Origin: Candidatus Sericytochromatia bacterium
GTDB lineage: Bacteria; Cyanobacteriota; Sericytochromatia; JACMPN01
NCBI GenBank assembly: GCA_014377495.1
Contig: JACMPN010000520.1
Location: 1-11,448, forward strand
Length of the DNA: 11,448 bases
Direction of reading: 5' to 3'
The number at the start of each line of letters is the position of its first letter. Position 1 is the stretch's first letter. Under the pieces are notes generated by a model. It made no database searches. It saw only the letters and a list, made by a program, of their open reading frames with translations, and had not been told where the DNA came from. Shown here in pieces: positions 1-7,608 of the stretch. The translations under genes and the position numbers were made by a program.

Positions 1-2495
1 CGCCGAGCATCGTCATCCTGCCGGCCGTTTTTGAGGCCGTTCTGCAGGAAAACAGGCTGACGGGCACCCAAAAAGCCGTTTTGGCAGCAGCCAGGCACGA
101 CGATGTCGACCTCGGAACACTCACCACAGGTCTGTCGGATGCCCTGCCTGCCTGCCGTTGGCCAGATTGGGTGCAGGACCGGATTTGGCGGGCAATCCGC
201 ACGCTGCCCGGTGATACTTTTGCTGTGCGTTCGAGTGCCACGTTGGAGGACACGGGCACCACGGCATCCGCCGGGGTATTCGAAACGGAGTTGAACGTCG
301 ATCGCCATGGCCTGTTCGCTGCCATGCTGCGCTGTTGGGCGGCGGCCATCCAACCCCGGGTTTTTCATCACCTGTTGTCTCAGGGCGTGGACCCGGGCCA
401 GTTGCAGGTCGCCCTCATCGTGCAGGCGATGGTGCCGGCTAAGGCGGCCGGGGTCCTGTTCACTGTCGACCCGATGGTTCCCGCACACACCCACATGCGT
501 CTGGGGGTCACGGTGGGCCTCGGCGAGTCGCTGGTGCAGGGCGAGGCCGGCATCGACGCCCTCGTCGCCCGCAGCGGCCCCGTCACCGGTGTAGGACCGC
601 TCGCCATGGCTGAAGTGACGCGCCTGCGCCATTTGGGAAACCGCATCGAACGGATGTTCAAGCGGGCGATGGACATCGAATGTGCGCAAGCCGATAGCAA
701 AGTCTGGCTATTGCAGGCCCGCCCGATCACCGATCTGCCGCCAGGTGCCGAGACCCGGCCTGCGATCCGATGGAGTCGCGATCTGGCCGAAGAGCGGTTC
801 CCCGATCCGATCTCGACCCTGGGTTGGACGGCCCTCCACTCCGCCCTGAGGGTCAATCTGGACACCCTCGACCGGCGCTTTGGCTTGAGCGCCCGCCGGC
901 CGGAGGATCTGGCGACGGTCATCGGCGGTTACGTCTACAACAACCGGGACTTCTTCGCCATACCCCAATCGATCCGCTTCCGCCTGGAGCCCCATCTGCC
1001 GTACCTGGCCGGATACGTGGGCGCCATACAGGCGGCGTTTGCCCCCAAACGCTGGCGAGACCTGCCCAAGCTACGGGCACCCAAGCGGGGCGAATTCGGC
1101 AGCGATCCGGCCGATCCTCGTTTTCGGCTGATTGGTGGCCTGTTCGACGCCTACCTTTTCCAACATGCCGACGAGGTGGAAAAAAGCTGGACAGCGCAGT
1201 TCGCCGGTCACCTGCAGGCCATGGACGCCCTGGATGCCGAAGACACCACGGCGATGGATCCCGGCCAGTTGACCGCGTATGCCAGACGGGTGATCTCCCG
1301 CAGCGATGCGTTCATGGAGCCGGACCTGGCCATCTACGTGATCAAGATCGCCTGTCGCTGGGCCTTGGAGCAGATCGGCATCCTGGTGGACGGGACGAAG
1401 GATCCGGCCTTCGTCACCACCCTGACCGGCGGATTGCAGTCGAACGTCACCCAGGAGATGAACGAATCCCTCGATGCCCTCTTCGTTTCCGTTCATGCCG
1501 ATTCGAGGTTGGCCGGTGCCCTGCGTGATGCGGATCCGGACAGTCTCGCCACCGCCTGGGCCCAGTCGCCGGCACTGCCGCTCAAGGAACGGTTCCAGCG
1601 GGAATACGGCCATATCGGGTTGTCCTGGGACATCCGCGCACCGGTCTACCGGGACCAGCCGTCGATGCTGGATGATCTGCTCAGGCAACGCCTGCAGGCA
1701 GGACACCTGGCCCATACCGCGACCACACGGGCACCGTTGACAGCACAGCGGGCAGCCCTGGCCGATCGGGTGCGGACGGCCTTGGGAGTGGGGTCATGGG
1801 CCGCCGGCTTCTTCGACCGTTTGCAGACGAACCTGCACACGGCAATGCGGCTCGACGAGGAGCATCACCTGTTCTGCGGCAAGCTCATCCCGGCCGAGCG
1901 TCGCATCGTCGCCCGGTTGGCGGACCATTTTGTCACGATGGGGGCGATCAGCCAGCCGGACGACATTCACTTTCTGACGTTGGACGAAGTCTTCGCCATC
2001 GCCGCAGAATCCCAGCCCTGGAATCGTCACCGGCTCGTCACCCGTCGGCGTCTGGCCTTTGAGCGGGCATCGCTGCAACGGCCGGTGATGGACTTCCACG
2101 GGCCCGTCGCCGTGGCAGCGCCTCTGGTGCTGGCCGGGGATGGCCGGACGTTCACCGGCGAGGCAGCCAGCGCCGGCATGGGTGAGGGCCTCGTCCGGGT
2201 CGTGCGGACGATGGCCGATCTGACGGCGTTCCGGCCCGGGGAAATCCTCGTCACCCCGACGCCGAAGCCGAGCTACACCCCGCTTTTTGCTATTGCCGGC
2301 GGCCTGATTTCGGCCCGGGGCAGCACGCTGTCCCATGGCCTGATCAGTGCCCGGGAGTATGGCCTACCGGCGGTGACCGAGATCCATGATGCATGCGATC
2401 GGCTGCAGACAGGTCAGCGAGTCCGTGTGGACGGTAGTCGGGGCACGGTCACGGTGATTTCGGAAGTAGAACCGCCTACCGACGGGGACGGTTAG
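1..2495 (+). CDS. PEP synthase / rifampicin phosphotransferase-like enzyme, N-terminus off window
   Basis: The reading frame is open to the left edge (first full codon at base 3), giving 830 visible residues, so the TTG at 81 is internal. Residues below count from base 3. Seen: an N-terminal PPDK/PEP-synthase ATP-grasp domain with AVRSSATLED (about 74-83), VQAMVP (140-145), GLGES (172-176) and the domain-closing LLQARPIT (236-243). A long middle region begins WSRDLAEERFPDPIS and contains YGHIGLSWD. A C-terminal PEP-utilising swivel domain carries LSHGLISAREYGLPAV, with the phospho-carrier histidine at about residue 778 (codon 2334-2336). Such enzymes use ATP to phosphorylate the swivel His, which passes phosphate to pyruvate or another acceptor. 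The ATP-grasp, middle, His-domain order and the length fit rifampicin phosphotransferase (about 870 aa) as well as PEP synthase, so the acceptor is unknown. The missing N-terminus is probably a few tens of residues. The gene is cytosolic by inference and converges on the HD gene with a 4-base overlap. Confidence 0.88.
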   Translation, partial: PSIVILPAVFEAVLQENRLTGTQKAVLAAARHDDVDLGTLTTGLSDALPACRWPDWVQDRIWRAIRTLPGDTFAVRSSATLEDTGTTASAGVFETELNVDRHGLFAAMLRCWAAAIQPRVFHHLLSQGVDPGQLQVALIVQAMVPAKAAGVLFTVDPMVPAHTHMRLGVTVGLGESLVQGEAGIDALVARSGPVTGVGPLAMAEVTRLRHLGNRIERMFKRAMDIECAQADSKVWLLQARPITDLPPGAETRPAIRWSRDLAEERFPDPISTLGWTALHSALRVNLDTLDRRFGLSARRPEDLATVIGGYVYNNRDFFAIPQSIRFRLEPHLPYLAGYVGAIQAAFAPKRWRDLPKLRAPKRGEFGSDPADPRFRLIGGLFDAYLFQHADEVEKSWTAQFAGHLQAMDALDAEDTTAMDPGQLTAYARRVISRSDAFMEPDLAIYVIKIACRWALEQIGILVDGTKDPAFVTTLTGGLQSNVTQEMNESLDALFVSVHADSRLAGALRDADPDSLATAWAQSPALPLKERFQREYGHIGLSWDIRAPVYRDQPSMLDDLLRQRLQAGHLAHTATTRAPLTAQRAALADRVRTALGVGSWAAGFFDRLQTNLHTAMRLDEEHHLFCGKLIPAERRIVARLADHFVTMGAISQPDDIHFLTLDEVFAIAAESQPWNRHRLVTRRRLAFERASLQRPVMDFHGPVAVAAPLVLAGDGRTFTGEAASAGMGEGLVRVVRTMADLTAFRPGEILVTPTPKPSYTPLFAIAGGLISARGSTLSHGLISAREYGLPAVTEIHDACDRLQTGQRVRVDGSRGTVTVISEVEPPTDGDG

Positions 2496-3238
2496 CGTCG
2501 GACCGTACAGCCGGCGTCGAAGCGGCCGTGGAGTCCCTCGATCCGTTGCGGCAGACCGGGCGCGTCGAGTCCGGCCGGGAACGGCACGGGCATGCCGCCG
2601 GCTTTGTCGGCCCAATAGTGCAGGACCAGCAGATCGGCTCGCTGGCAGCGGGTCTGGATCTCCCTGATCACCCGTTCCGGAGTCTCGGGCTGCCAGGCTT
2701 GGCCGATGACGATGTGATCGGTGATGATCGCCGTCACCGTCTCGACGTCGGGCAACCCGGCGAGCAGGTGGCGGGCAGCGTCGGCTGAGACAAACTCATG
2801 GCCGAGGTTACGGATGAAGGTCGGGTCGTAGCGGTGGCCCGACTTGCGGGCATGCTCGGCGGCCGCTGCGTCGGAGCGGTAGAGTTCTTTGCAGCGGGTG
2901 ACGCCGTCGCCCCGGCAGCCGACCCGCCGGGTGGCGGGCTTGCCGACGTCGTGGAAGAGGGCGGCCATCAGGAGGCTCTGGCGATCGCCGGCGGTCAGGC
3001 GGAAGCGCTGCGCCAGCCGGTCGCTGTAATGCATGACGAGCCAGGTGTGATTGAAGACGTCATTGGTGCCCGGCATGGGCAGACGGTCATCGAGAGGCCG
3101 TTCTTGATGCCATTCGGGATTTTGCGTCGACCCGATCATCGGCTGGATCCAGGGTTCGTTTTTTAAACTGAACAGGGCGTCGCCGCCTTTGGCGCTCACC
3201 GATCCAGCTAGCCTTTCGCTCCATTGCGACCGGCCCAT
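2492..3238 (-). CDS. HD-domain metal-dependent phosphohydrolase
   Basis: A 248-residue protein from ATG at 3238. The frame is open to a TTG at 3250, but a GGAGG five bases before the ATG fixes the start. Seen: the HD signature in order, H64 (VFNHTWLVM), H96-D97 (ALFHDVGKP), H147 (LGHEF), H175 (TDHIVIG), and D202 or D211 in RADLLVLHYWADKAG. The spacing and the VFNHT...FHDVGKPAT pattern are like the HD module attached to multifunctional CCA tRNA nucleotidyltransferases. Here it stands alone, with no nucleotidyltransferase domain. HD proteins bind one or two divalent metals and hydrolyse phosphomonoesters or phosphodiesters, often of nucleotides; the substrate cannot be told from sequence. No signal peptide or membrane segment is visible, so it is probably cytosolic. 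The stop codon overlaps the stop of the convergent PEP-enzyme gene, and the start faces away from the cupin gene across a 170-base gap. Confidence 0.85.
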   Translation of the reverse strand: MGRSQWSERLAGSVSAKGGDALFSLKNEPWIQPMIGSTQNPEWHQERPLDDRLPMPGTNDVFNHTWLVMHYSDRLAQRFRLTAGDRQSLLMAALFHDVGKPATRRVGCRGDGVTRCKELYRSDAAAAEHARKSGHRYDPTFIRNLGHEFVSADAARHLLAGLPDVETVTAIITDHIVIGQAWQPETPERVIREIQTRCQRADLLVLHYWADKAGGMPVPFPAGLDAPGLPQRIEGLHGRFDAGCTVRR

Positions 3239-3243
3239 GTTTG

Positions 3244-3248
3244 CCTCC
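3244..3248 (-). promoter_or_regulatory. Shine-Dalgarno of the HD gene
   Basis: The minus strand reads GGAGG, then CAAAC, then ATG. The five-base spacer to the ATG at 3238 is ideal and decides this start over the upstream in-frame TTG at 3250, which overlaps the motif. Confidence 0.75.
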
Positions 3249-3368
3249 AACCCATTAGGGTGGATGCGTCTCCGTCATACGTCCCGTGCGTCCCCAGTGG
3301 AATGCAGTGGGATCGTCACTGGCTCCATTGCCAATGCCTGATCCAGACACACCTGTTGACTACTACCG

Positions 3369-3374
3369 TACAAT
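3369..3374 (+). promoter_or_regulatory. possible -10 element of the cupin gene
   Basis: TACAAT matches the sigma-70 -10 consensus in five of six bases and lies 34 bases before the cupin start. The -35 is unclear. TTGACT at 3356-3361 is too close (7 bases), and the only correctly placed match is a weak CAGACA at 3344-3349 with a 19-base spacer. Call it a candidate only. Confidence 0.3.
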
Positions 3375-3408
3375 ACCTGAGCCAAAAAACGGTGCAGGGG
3401 GTGCGGTC

Positions 3409-3852
3409 ATGAGTTTCCACGTAAACATTATTAAAGCGGCCATGGACAACACGGATTTTCGCCGTGAACTCTTCACCACGCCGCTCAGCCAGGTGGTGGT
3501 CATGTCCGTGCTGCCTGGCGACGACATTGGGCTCGAGCTGCACCATTTGGACCAGCACCTCGCCTTCGTCGCCGGCACGGGTACGTTTGTGATCGGAGAG
3601 CATCGGGGCACGATGTCGGCGGGCGATCTCGTCTCAGTCCCCGCCGGCAATTGGCACAACTTCGTCAACACCGGCAATGAACCCCTCAAGTTGTATACGG
3701 TCTATGCACCAGCTGAGCATGCCCCGGGCACAATTCATCGGACCAAAGCCGACGCCGAAGCCGCAGAAGCGGCCGAGCATGCTCAAGCCGCGAAAGGGGG
3801 TGCCACCGGGACCGGGTTCACCGTCGGGAGCCTGATCGGTCAAGGCAAATAG
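3409..3852 (+). CDS. single-domain cupin protein
   Basis: A 147-residue protein. The ATG at 3409 is preceded by AGGGGG with a 7-base spacer; the frame stays open upstream to 3286, but those residues do not look like the family. Seen: a conserved N-terminal segment (NTDFRRELFTTPLSQVVVMS), cupin motif 1 around ELHHLDQHLAFVAGTG (43-58, His45/His46 as likely metal ligands), and motif 2 AGDLVSVPAGNWHNFVN (71-87, His83). LKLYTVYAP and GTIHRTKADAEA follow. This matches a widespread family of small cupins loosely named mannose-6-phosphate isomerase-like, whose activity is mostly unproven. Beta-barrel metal binding is a safe inference; the reaction is not known. The final 27 residues are Ala/Gly-rich and look like a flexible tail. 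It appears to be a single-gene transcript, ended by the hairpin 27 bases downstream. Confidence 0.9.
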   Translation: MSFHVNIIKAAMDNTDFRRELFTTPLSQVVVMSVLPGDDIGLELHHLDQHLAFVAGTGTFVIGEHRGTMSAGDLVSVPAGNWHNFVNTGNEPLKLYTVYAPAEHAPGTIHRTKADAEAAEAAEHAQAAKGGATGTGFTVGSLIGQGK

Positions 3853-3878
3853 CTGGTGCGTGCAATTAAGCATCAAAG

Positions 3879-3914
3879 ACGGGGTTGGTGCCGAGTTGGC
3901 GCCAACCCCGTTTT
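3879..3914. terminator. strong hairpin terminator between two convergent genes
   Basis: The arms 3879-3892 and 3898-3911 pair over 14 bp (one G-T wobble) around a five-base GAGTT loop. A short T run follows on the plus strand (3911-3914), so it suits the end of the cupin transcript. It also lies 24 bases beyond the stop of the minus-strand small ORF, where the following bases are CTTTG, so it may end that transcript less efficiently. A bidirectional role is inferred. Confidence 0.8.
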
Positions 3915-3937
3915 GTCGTCCGAGCGCCGACAAGCCC

Positions 3938-4237
3938 TCAGAGTGCAGCCGTGATCCCCGGGAGGATATGGCCGAGCAACTGCGCCGTCGGTGCCAGCCA
4001 CGGGTTGAGGCGGACCACTGCACTCAGGACGTCATAACGCTCGTAGCCAGGGGGCACCACGAGGGTGACGTTGCCCGAGGCGTCCTGGGGCGCTTGGGCC
4101 AAGACGAACGGCCGTATCGGCCGAACTGCGTCGGACCGGATGGTCACCGATGACACTGGGCCGGGTGTGGTCAGGAAAGCTGGGGACCCATAGCCGGCCA
4201 TCAACCTGATCAGCGCGACGGCCAAAACCCGTCGCAT
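3938..4237 (-). CDS. small putatively exported protein, unknown function
   Basis: A 99-residue ORF. The frame extends to 4333, but the ATG at 4237 has GGGAGGA with an 8-base spacer to the GGAGG core, and a signal-like N-terminus begins there: MRR, then a mostly hydrophobic stretch (VLAVALIRLMAGYGSPAF) interrupted by Arg11. No clear cleavage site or lipobox cysteine is visible. The mature part has no family I recognise. Its C-terminal LNPWLAPTAQLLGHILPG faintly recalls the NP...L..G..L end of LysM or phage tail-X-like modules, but it is too short to claim either. It lies 118 bases downstream of the S9 peptidase on the same strand with no obvious T-tailed terminator between, so co-transcription is possible. 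The good ribosome site is the main support for a real gene. Confidence 0.55.
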   Translation of the reverse strand: MRRVLAVALIRLMAGYGSPAFLTTPGPVSSVTIRSDAVRPIRPFVLAQAPQDASGNVTLVVPPGYERYDVLSAVVRLNPWLAPTAQLLGHILPGITAAL

Positions 4238-4355
4238 GACGATGTCCTCCCAGACCCGTAAGCCGGCAAACCGGCCACGGTCAATGCCGTGCAGGAACAG
4301 CCGAAAGGAGAGACGCCACTTCGGCCTGGACAAGAGTCACGGGCGGAATACAGGC

Positions 4356-6338
4356 TTATGGCTTGGTTTTGGGGCTGTGGCGCACGATCGCTGTCGAGCC
4401 CGGATACACCTCGCCGGCCAGCGGTTCAAAACGACCACCCAGATGCCTGGCCAAAAAGCCCTCGATCCGGGCCCAGAAGTCCATGTCGTTGGCAGGACGG
4501 AACTGGGCATGCCCCTCATCGGGATAAAGCACGTAGGTGACGGCGCCGCCGTTTTTCTCGATGGCCGAGACGATCTGCTCCGATTCGGCAGGTTTGACCC
4601 GCACGTCGTTGGCGCCCTGCCCGATGAGCAACGGGCGGGTGATCCGGTCGGCTTTGAACAAAGGGGAAGCGTCCCTCAGCATCGCCTGGTCCTGCGGCGC
4701 ATCGACATTGCCCACCCGGGCGCTGAGCATCGAGCGCATCGTGTGCCACTGGGGCGGGGTACTGGCCAACAGGGTCAGTAGGTTCGACGGCCCGAAGACA
4801 TCGACGCCGCAGGTAAAGACTTCCGGTGAAAAGGCGAGGCCGGCGAGGGTGGCATATCCCCCGTAGGAGTATCCGAAGATGGCCACCCGTTTGGGATCTG
4901 CCACCCCTTGTTTCACGGCCCAATTGACGGCGTCCAGGAGATCGTTCTGCATGGTCAGGCCCCACTGGCGGTTACCGGCGCTCAGGAAACGTTTGCCGTA
5001 GCCCGTGGAGCCCCGGAAATTCACCTGCAGGCAGGCATAGCCCCGGTTGGCGAGGAACTGCACGTCAGGGACATAATTCCAGGAGTCCCGCATCCAGGGT
5101 CCGCCATGCACGTAAAGCACCAAAGGCAGGTGCTTCGCCTCAACACCGTTGGGCACCGTCAGGTATCCACGCACGGACAACCCATCCCGACTGGTGTACG
5201 AGACCGGTTTCATTGCGGCCAAGGTCCAGGCGCTCAACTTGGGCTGCTCGGTGAACAGCAACTCGCCCTTTTCCCGTTTGCAGTCCCACAGGAAGTGTTG
5301 GGTCGATGTGCGGTGATCCGTAAAGGAGACCAGCCATGTCGTGTCGTGCTCGTCGCGTTGGATGGCCGTCACATCACCGACACTCAACTTGGCAATGGCG
5401 GCGAAACGGGATTTCAGCCGGGCGTCCAAGGTCGCCCATTGCCGGCGGTCCGGCTCAAAGAGGACGGCCTGCACCGCATGGGTGACGGGATGCAGCAGCA
5501 CATCGCCGGCATCGATCGTCGACGGGGCGGAAATGGTCTTGGCGGCACCGCCTGTGATTGGCTGAGTCACGATGCGGGCCGTGTCGCTCCCGACGGATGA
5601 CCGCATAATCAGGCCCCGACCGCCGGCCGTGAAATCGATGACATCGAGCGTATCGCTCAACCCGACCCGGACGAGGGATCGCCAGGGGGCATGCACGGTT
5701 GTCCGTACCCGGACTTCCTTGCCGCCGTCCGGCAGGTGGACGAGGGCAGCCCGAACCTGCAGAGCAGCATCGGCAAAAAACTGGTTGATGTCGCCCGGGT
5801 TCGCCGTATCAAGGATCAACGCGCCCGTGGAGAGTTTCAGCCGGTAGACATCAGGGCGTAACGGGTCCCGCCGGTTCAAGGAAACCAGTGCGTCATCCGG
5901 ATGGCTCGGATGGGTGCCGATCAGGTCCGCCTGCACGTTGGGGAACGGGGTGTAATCCCTGATCAGCCCTGTCGGCAGGTCAATCCCGTACAGGTGCCAG
6001 TTTTCGTCACCGTCCGTGTCCTGAAAATACAGCAGTGTCCGGGTGTCGGCCGCCCACGCATGGCGGCGGACCCCACGTTTGGGGTCGGACGTCAGGGCTT
6101 TGGCATCGGGACGCCTGACGGTTTGGGCCCAGACCTGCATCACGCCGTTGCGATCAGGGGCCAGCCATGACAGGTGCCGACCATCCGGTGACAGACGTGG
6201 TGTCGAGCGCTCCGGGTTATCAAAGAGCACCTGGCGGGGGATCAGCGGTGGCATTTCGGCGACGGCCGTCAGCGGCGAGAGCGTCAGCGTCAAACCGAGC
6301 ACGAAGCAAGAAATGAGCCATTGCGGTCGTTCAGGCAT
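4356..6338 (-). CDS. secreted S9-family (prolyl oligopeptidase/acylaminoacyl-peptidase type) serine peptidase
   Basis: A 660-residue protein, normal for the family. The ATG at 6338 follows AAAGGGG with an 8-base spacer. Seen: a signal peptide (hydrophobic CFVLGLTLTL, then LTAVA before E28, a type I AxA cleavage site). An N-terminal beta-propeller with repeated PDGRHLSWLAPDRNG-type blades covers roughly 35-370. The alpha/beta-hydrolase domain covers about 375-635, with oxyanion motif HGGPW (411-415), FRGSTGYG (441-448), nucleophile Ser491 in GYSYGG, Asp578 in GANDVR and His610 in DEGH, so the triad is complete. DVFGPSNLLTLL (513-524) is characteristic of S9 enzymes of this group. It likely cleaves short peptides, or releases N-terminal residues or dipeptides, outside the cytoplasm; specificity cannot be read. 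It is followed on the same strand by the small exported ORF. No clear -35/-10 pair was seen upstream. Confidence 0.95.
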   Translation of the reverse strand: MPERPQWLISCFVLGLTLTLSPLTAVAEMPPLIPRQVLFDNPERSTPRLSPDGRHLSWLAPDRNGVMQVWAQTVRRPDAKALTSDPKRGVRRHAWAADTRTLLYFQDTDGDENWHLYGIDLPTGLIRDYTPFPNVQADLIGTHPSHPDDALVSLNRRDPLRPDVYRLKLSTGALILDTANPGDINQFFADAALQVRAALVHLPDGGKEVRVRTTVHAPWRSLVRVGLSDTLDVIDFTAGGRGLIMRSSVGSDTARIVTQPITGGAAKTISAPSTIDAGDVLLHPVTHAVQAVLFEPDRRQWATLDARLKSRFAAIAKLSVGDVTAIQRDEHDTTWLVSFTDHRTSTQHFLWDCKREKGELLFTEQPKLSAWTLAAMKPVSYTSRDGLSVRGYLTVPNGVEAKHLPLVLYVHGGPWMRDSWNYVPDVQFLANRGYACLQVNFRGSTGYGKRFLSAGNRQWGLTMQNDLLDAVNWAVKQGVADPKRVAIFGYSYGGYATLAGLAFSPEVFTCGVDVFGPSNLLTLLASTPPQWHTMRSMLSARVGNVDAPQDQAMLRDASPLFKADRITRPLLIGQGANDVRVKPAESEQIVSAIEKNGGAVTYVLYPDEGHAQFRPANDMDFWARIEGFLARHLGGRFEPLAGEVYPGSTAIVRHSPKTKP

Positions 6339-6712
6339 GGTGTGAGCCCCTTTGCGTGATGCGGCGATAAAGTGGCATACCCGATGTCAGGGCTCGGTCA
6401 CTTGGTTGCCGGCCCGCAAGTCTCGGTACAGCGTACCCGGATCAACGGCAGCTCAGCACCAGCCGCCGGATTCGCTGGCCAGGCTACCTGGCGACGCCGT
6501 CATTTTTTGCCCCTGCGGCGGGCGGCCGTGATCCAGGTCTGGCCCCGATGATTTTCGACGTCCGGAACTGGGATCAGGCCGGGAACCTGATCTTGGGCGT
6601 CGTAACCAATTAGAAACTTCCGCTTGGTGTTTATGCCGAGATACATTTATTCATGTTACGACCGTTACCCGTTGCACGTGATGCCTCACCGGCCATCCAA
6701 AAGGAGCAATTG
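6339..6712. other. intergenic region between divergent genes
   Basis: This is the 374-base gap between the S9 peptidase start (minus) and the DUF4352-like gene start (plus). The right part (about 6603-6656) is much richer in A+T than its surroundings and is the likely promoter zone for the plus-strand gene. A weak pair TTGGTG (6624-6629) and TTTATT (6646-6651) with a 16-base spacer is the best I see. The left part has small perfect hairpins, GGTAC-AGC-GTACC (6425-6437) and GCCAGG-CTA-CCTGGC (6478-6492), but no RNA family I recognise. A 48-residue minus-strand ORF is listed separately. Confidence 0.5.
6500..6646 (-). CDS. possible 48-residue small protein
   Basis: From ATG at 6646 to TGA at 6500 the minus strand encodes 48 residues, beginning MYLGINTKRKFLIGYDAQDQ and ending in the basic tail RRRGKK. 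About two-thirds of its codons end in G or C, slightly favouring coding. Against it: there is no Shine-Dalgarno, an in-frame TAA directly precedes the ATG, its 5' end falls in the AT-rich promoter-like patch, and I know no homologous family. It lies about 160 bases upstream of the S9 peptidase on the same strand and could be a leader gene or chance. Confidence 0.22.
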   Translation of the reverse strand: MYLGINTKRKFLIGYDAQDQVPGLIPVPDVENHRGQTWITAARRRGKK

Positions 6713-7480
6713 ATGATGATCCTGGTCATTCTGGCATGGTTGAGTGTTGCTGCCTGGGTCTATCGCGATGCCCAGCGCTGCCGGGCAGACGGCGACAACT
6801 TTCCCGCCATCCGTTTGTGGTCGCCTGCTGCCTGGTCCCTGCAAGCGTTGCTGGTGCCCGGTTTCGGCGGTCTGAGCTATGTCCAGGCTCGTCGGGCGAC
6901 GTTTACGGACGGCCAACCGTTGCCGAGCCGCTGGTATTTCCTGGGAGCACCGACCGCATGGCTGGCATTGGTCATTGGTGGCTTCTTCATGGGCATGGTG
7001 TGGTCGACCCCCAGCAGCACGGCACTGGTGGCGGCATCGACGATGCCTGGACCGACCGTTTCTCCGCTGGTCTGGGGAACCCAACAGCGCCTGACGGCCA
7101 CCTTGGCGGACACGCGCTTTGCCGTGACCGGTCATGCCCGGCAGCCCCTCATTCGCTACGGGACCGGCGAGACACGGGCGGCAGGCGGATTCGTGATCGT
7201 CCACCTGGCAGTGCGCCACCTGGGCCGTCAGCCCGAGGTGTTGATGCCCGGCCGGTTCTCGCTCATCGACGGGGCAGGTTGCCACTACAGTGCCAGCTTT
7301 GCCGGCGAGACGGCCCTGCTCTTCCAGACCGGTCACAGCCTGATGCTGGAGCCCCTGCAACCGGGGCTTGACCGGGCCGGCGATCTGGTCTTCGACGTGC
7401 CAGCGACGGCTCGCCGCCTGACGCTGGCCATCATGGGGCCTGAGGCGTTGACTGGTACGGCGATGCTACCGGTTTTCTGA
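6713..7480 (+). CDS. membrane-anchored protein with a DUF4352-like domain
   Basis: A 255-residue protein. The ATG at 6713 is chosen because AAGGAG lies six bases before it; the frame extends back to 6653 without a ribosome site. Seen: an N-terminal membrane helix (about 1-16) followed by WVYRDAQRCRADG, the pattern of a known small membrane module in which a helix leads into YRDA-type residues. A second hydrophobic segment (36-56) and a third helix (about 80-98) follow. Next come a Ser/Thr/Pro linker and a beta-rich domain (about 120-255) with FVIVHLAVRHLGRQPE, FSLIDGAGCHY, LEPLQPGLDRAGDLVFDVP and a hydrophobic C-terminus. That succession is typical of DUF4352, an Ig-like extracytoplasmic domain often found in Gram-positive lipoproteins. 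A structural or accessory role at the cell surface is inferred; no catalytic residues are evident. It is monocistronic, with a hairpin terminator just downstream. Confidence 0.8.
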   Translation: MMILVILAWLSVAAWVYRDAQRCRADGDNFPAIRLWSPAAWSLQALLVPGFGGLSYVQARRATFTDGQPLPSRWYFLGAPTAWLALVIGGFFMGMVWSTPSSTALVAASTMPGPTVSPLVWGTQQRLTATLADTRFAVTGHARQPLIRYGTGETRAAGGFVIVHLAVRHLGRQPEVLMPGRFSLIDGAGCHYSASFAGETALLFQTGHSLMLEPLQPGLDRAGDLVFDVPATARRLTLAIMGPEALTGTAMLPVF

Positions 7481-7510
7481 TTGTGTCCGCCTCAGCCACC
7501 GCTCTCCCCC

Positions 7511-7534
7511 GGCCCCCGCTTCGGCGGGGGCTTT
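7511..7534 (+). terminator. UUCG-tetraloop hairpin terminator
   Basis: CCCCCGC (7513-7519), loop TTCG, then GCGGGGG (7524-7530), extended by a G-C and a G-T pair outside and followed by CTTT. The C(UUCG)G loop is exceptionally stable. It lies about 30 bases after the DUF4352-like gene stop. The T tract is short, so termination strength is uncertain. Confidence 0.7.
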
Positions 7535-7608
7535 GCCGTTTGCGGGCCTGGCGACAACCTCAGCCCCGCAATGCCGGGGTCACCCATTCCGTGAGCCGGG
7601 GACGTCCT

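Noticed and set aside
770..1528. A 252-codon plus-strand frame inside the PEP-type enzyme
   Set aside because: It is an out-of-frame shadow rich in Arg, Gly and Pro, and the enzyme frame here aligns with its family throughout.
3356..3374. TTGACT and TACAAT as a complete cupin promoter
   Set aside because: The spacer is only seven bases, far below the 16-18 needed for sigma-70, so the two cannot work together.
4300..4325. GCCGAA/TTCGGC hairpin between the S9 peptidase and the small exported ORF
   Set aside because: Short stem, 14-base loop and no T tract on the minus strand, so it is not a convincing terminator.
6425..6437. GGTAC-AGC-GTACC inverted repeat upstream of the S9 peptidase
   Set aside because: Five-base arms are common by chance and no promoter was identified beside it.
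6372..6551. A plus-strand frame of about 59 codons from GTG in the gap after the S9 peptidase
   Set aside because: No ribosome site, low-information Arg/Ala-rich sequence, and it overlaps the slightly better minus-strand ORF.
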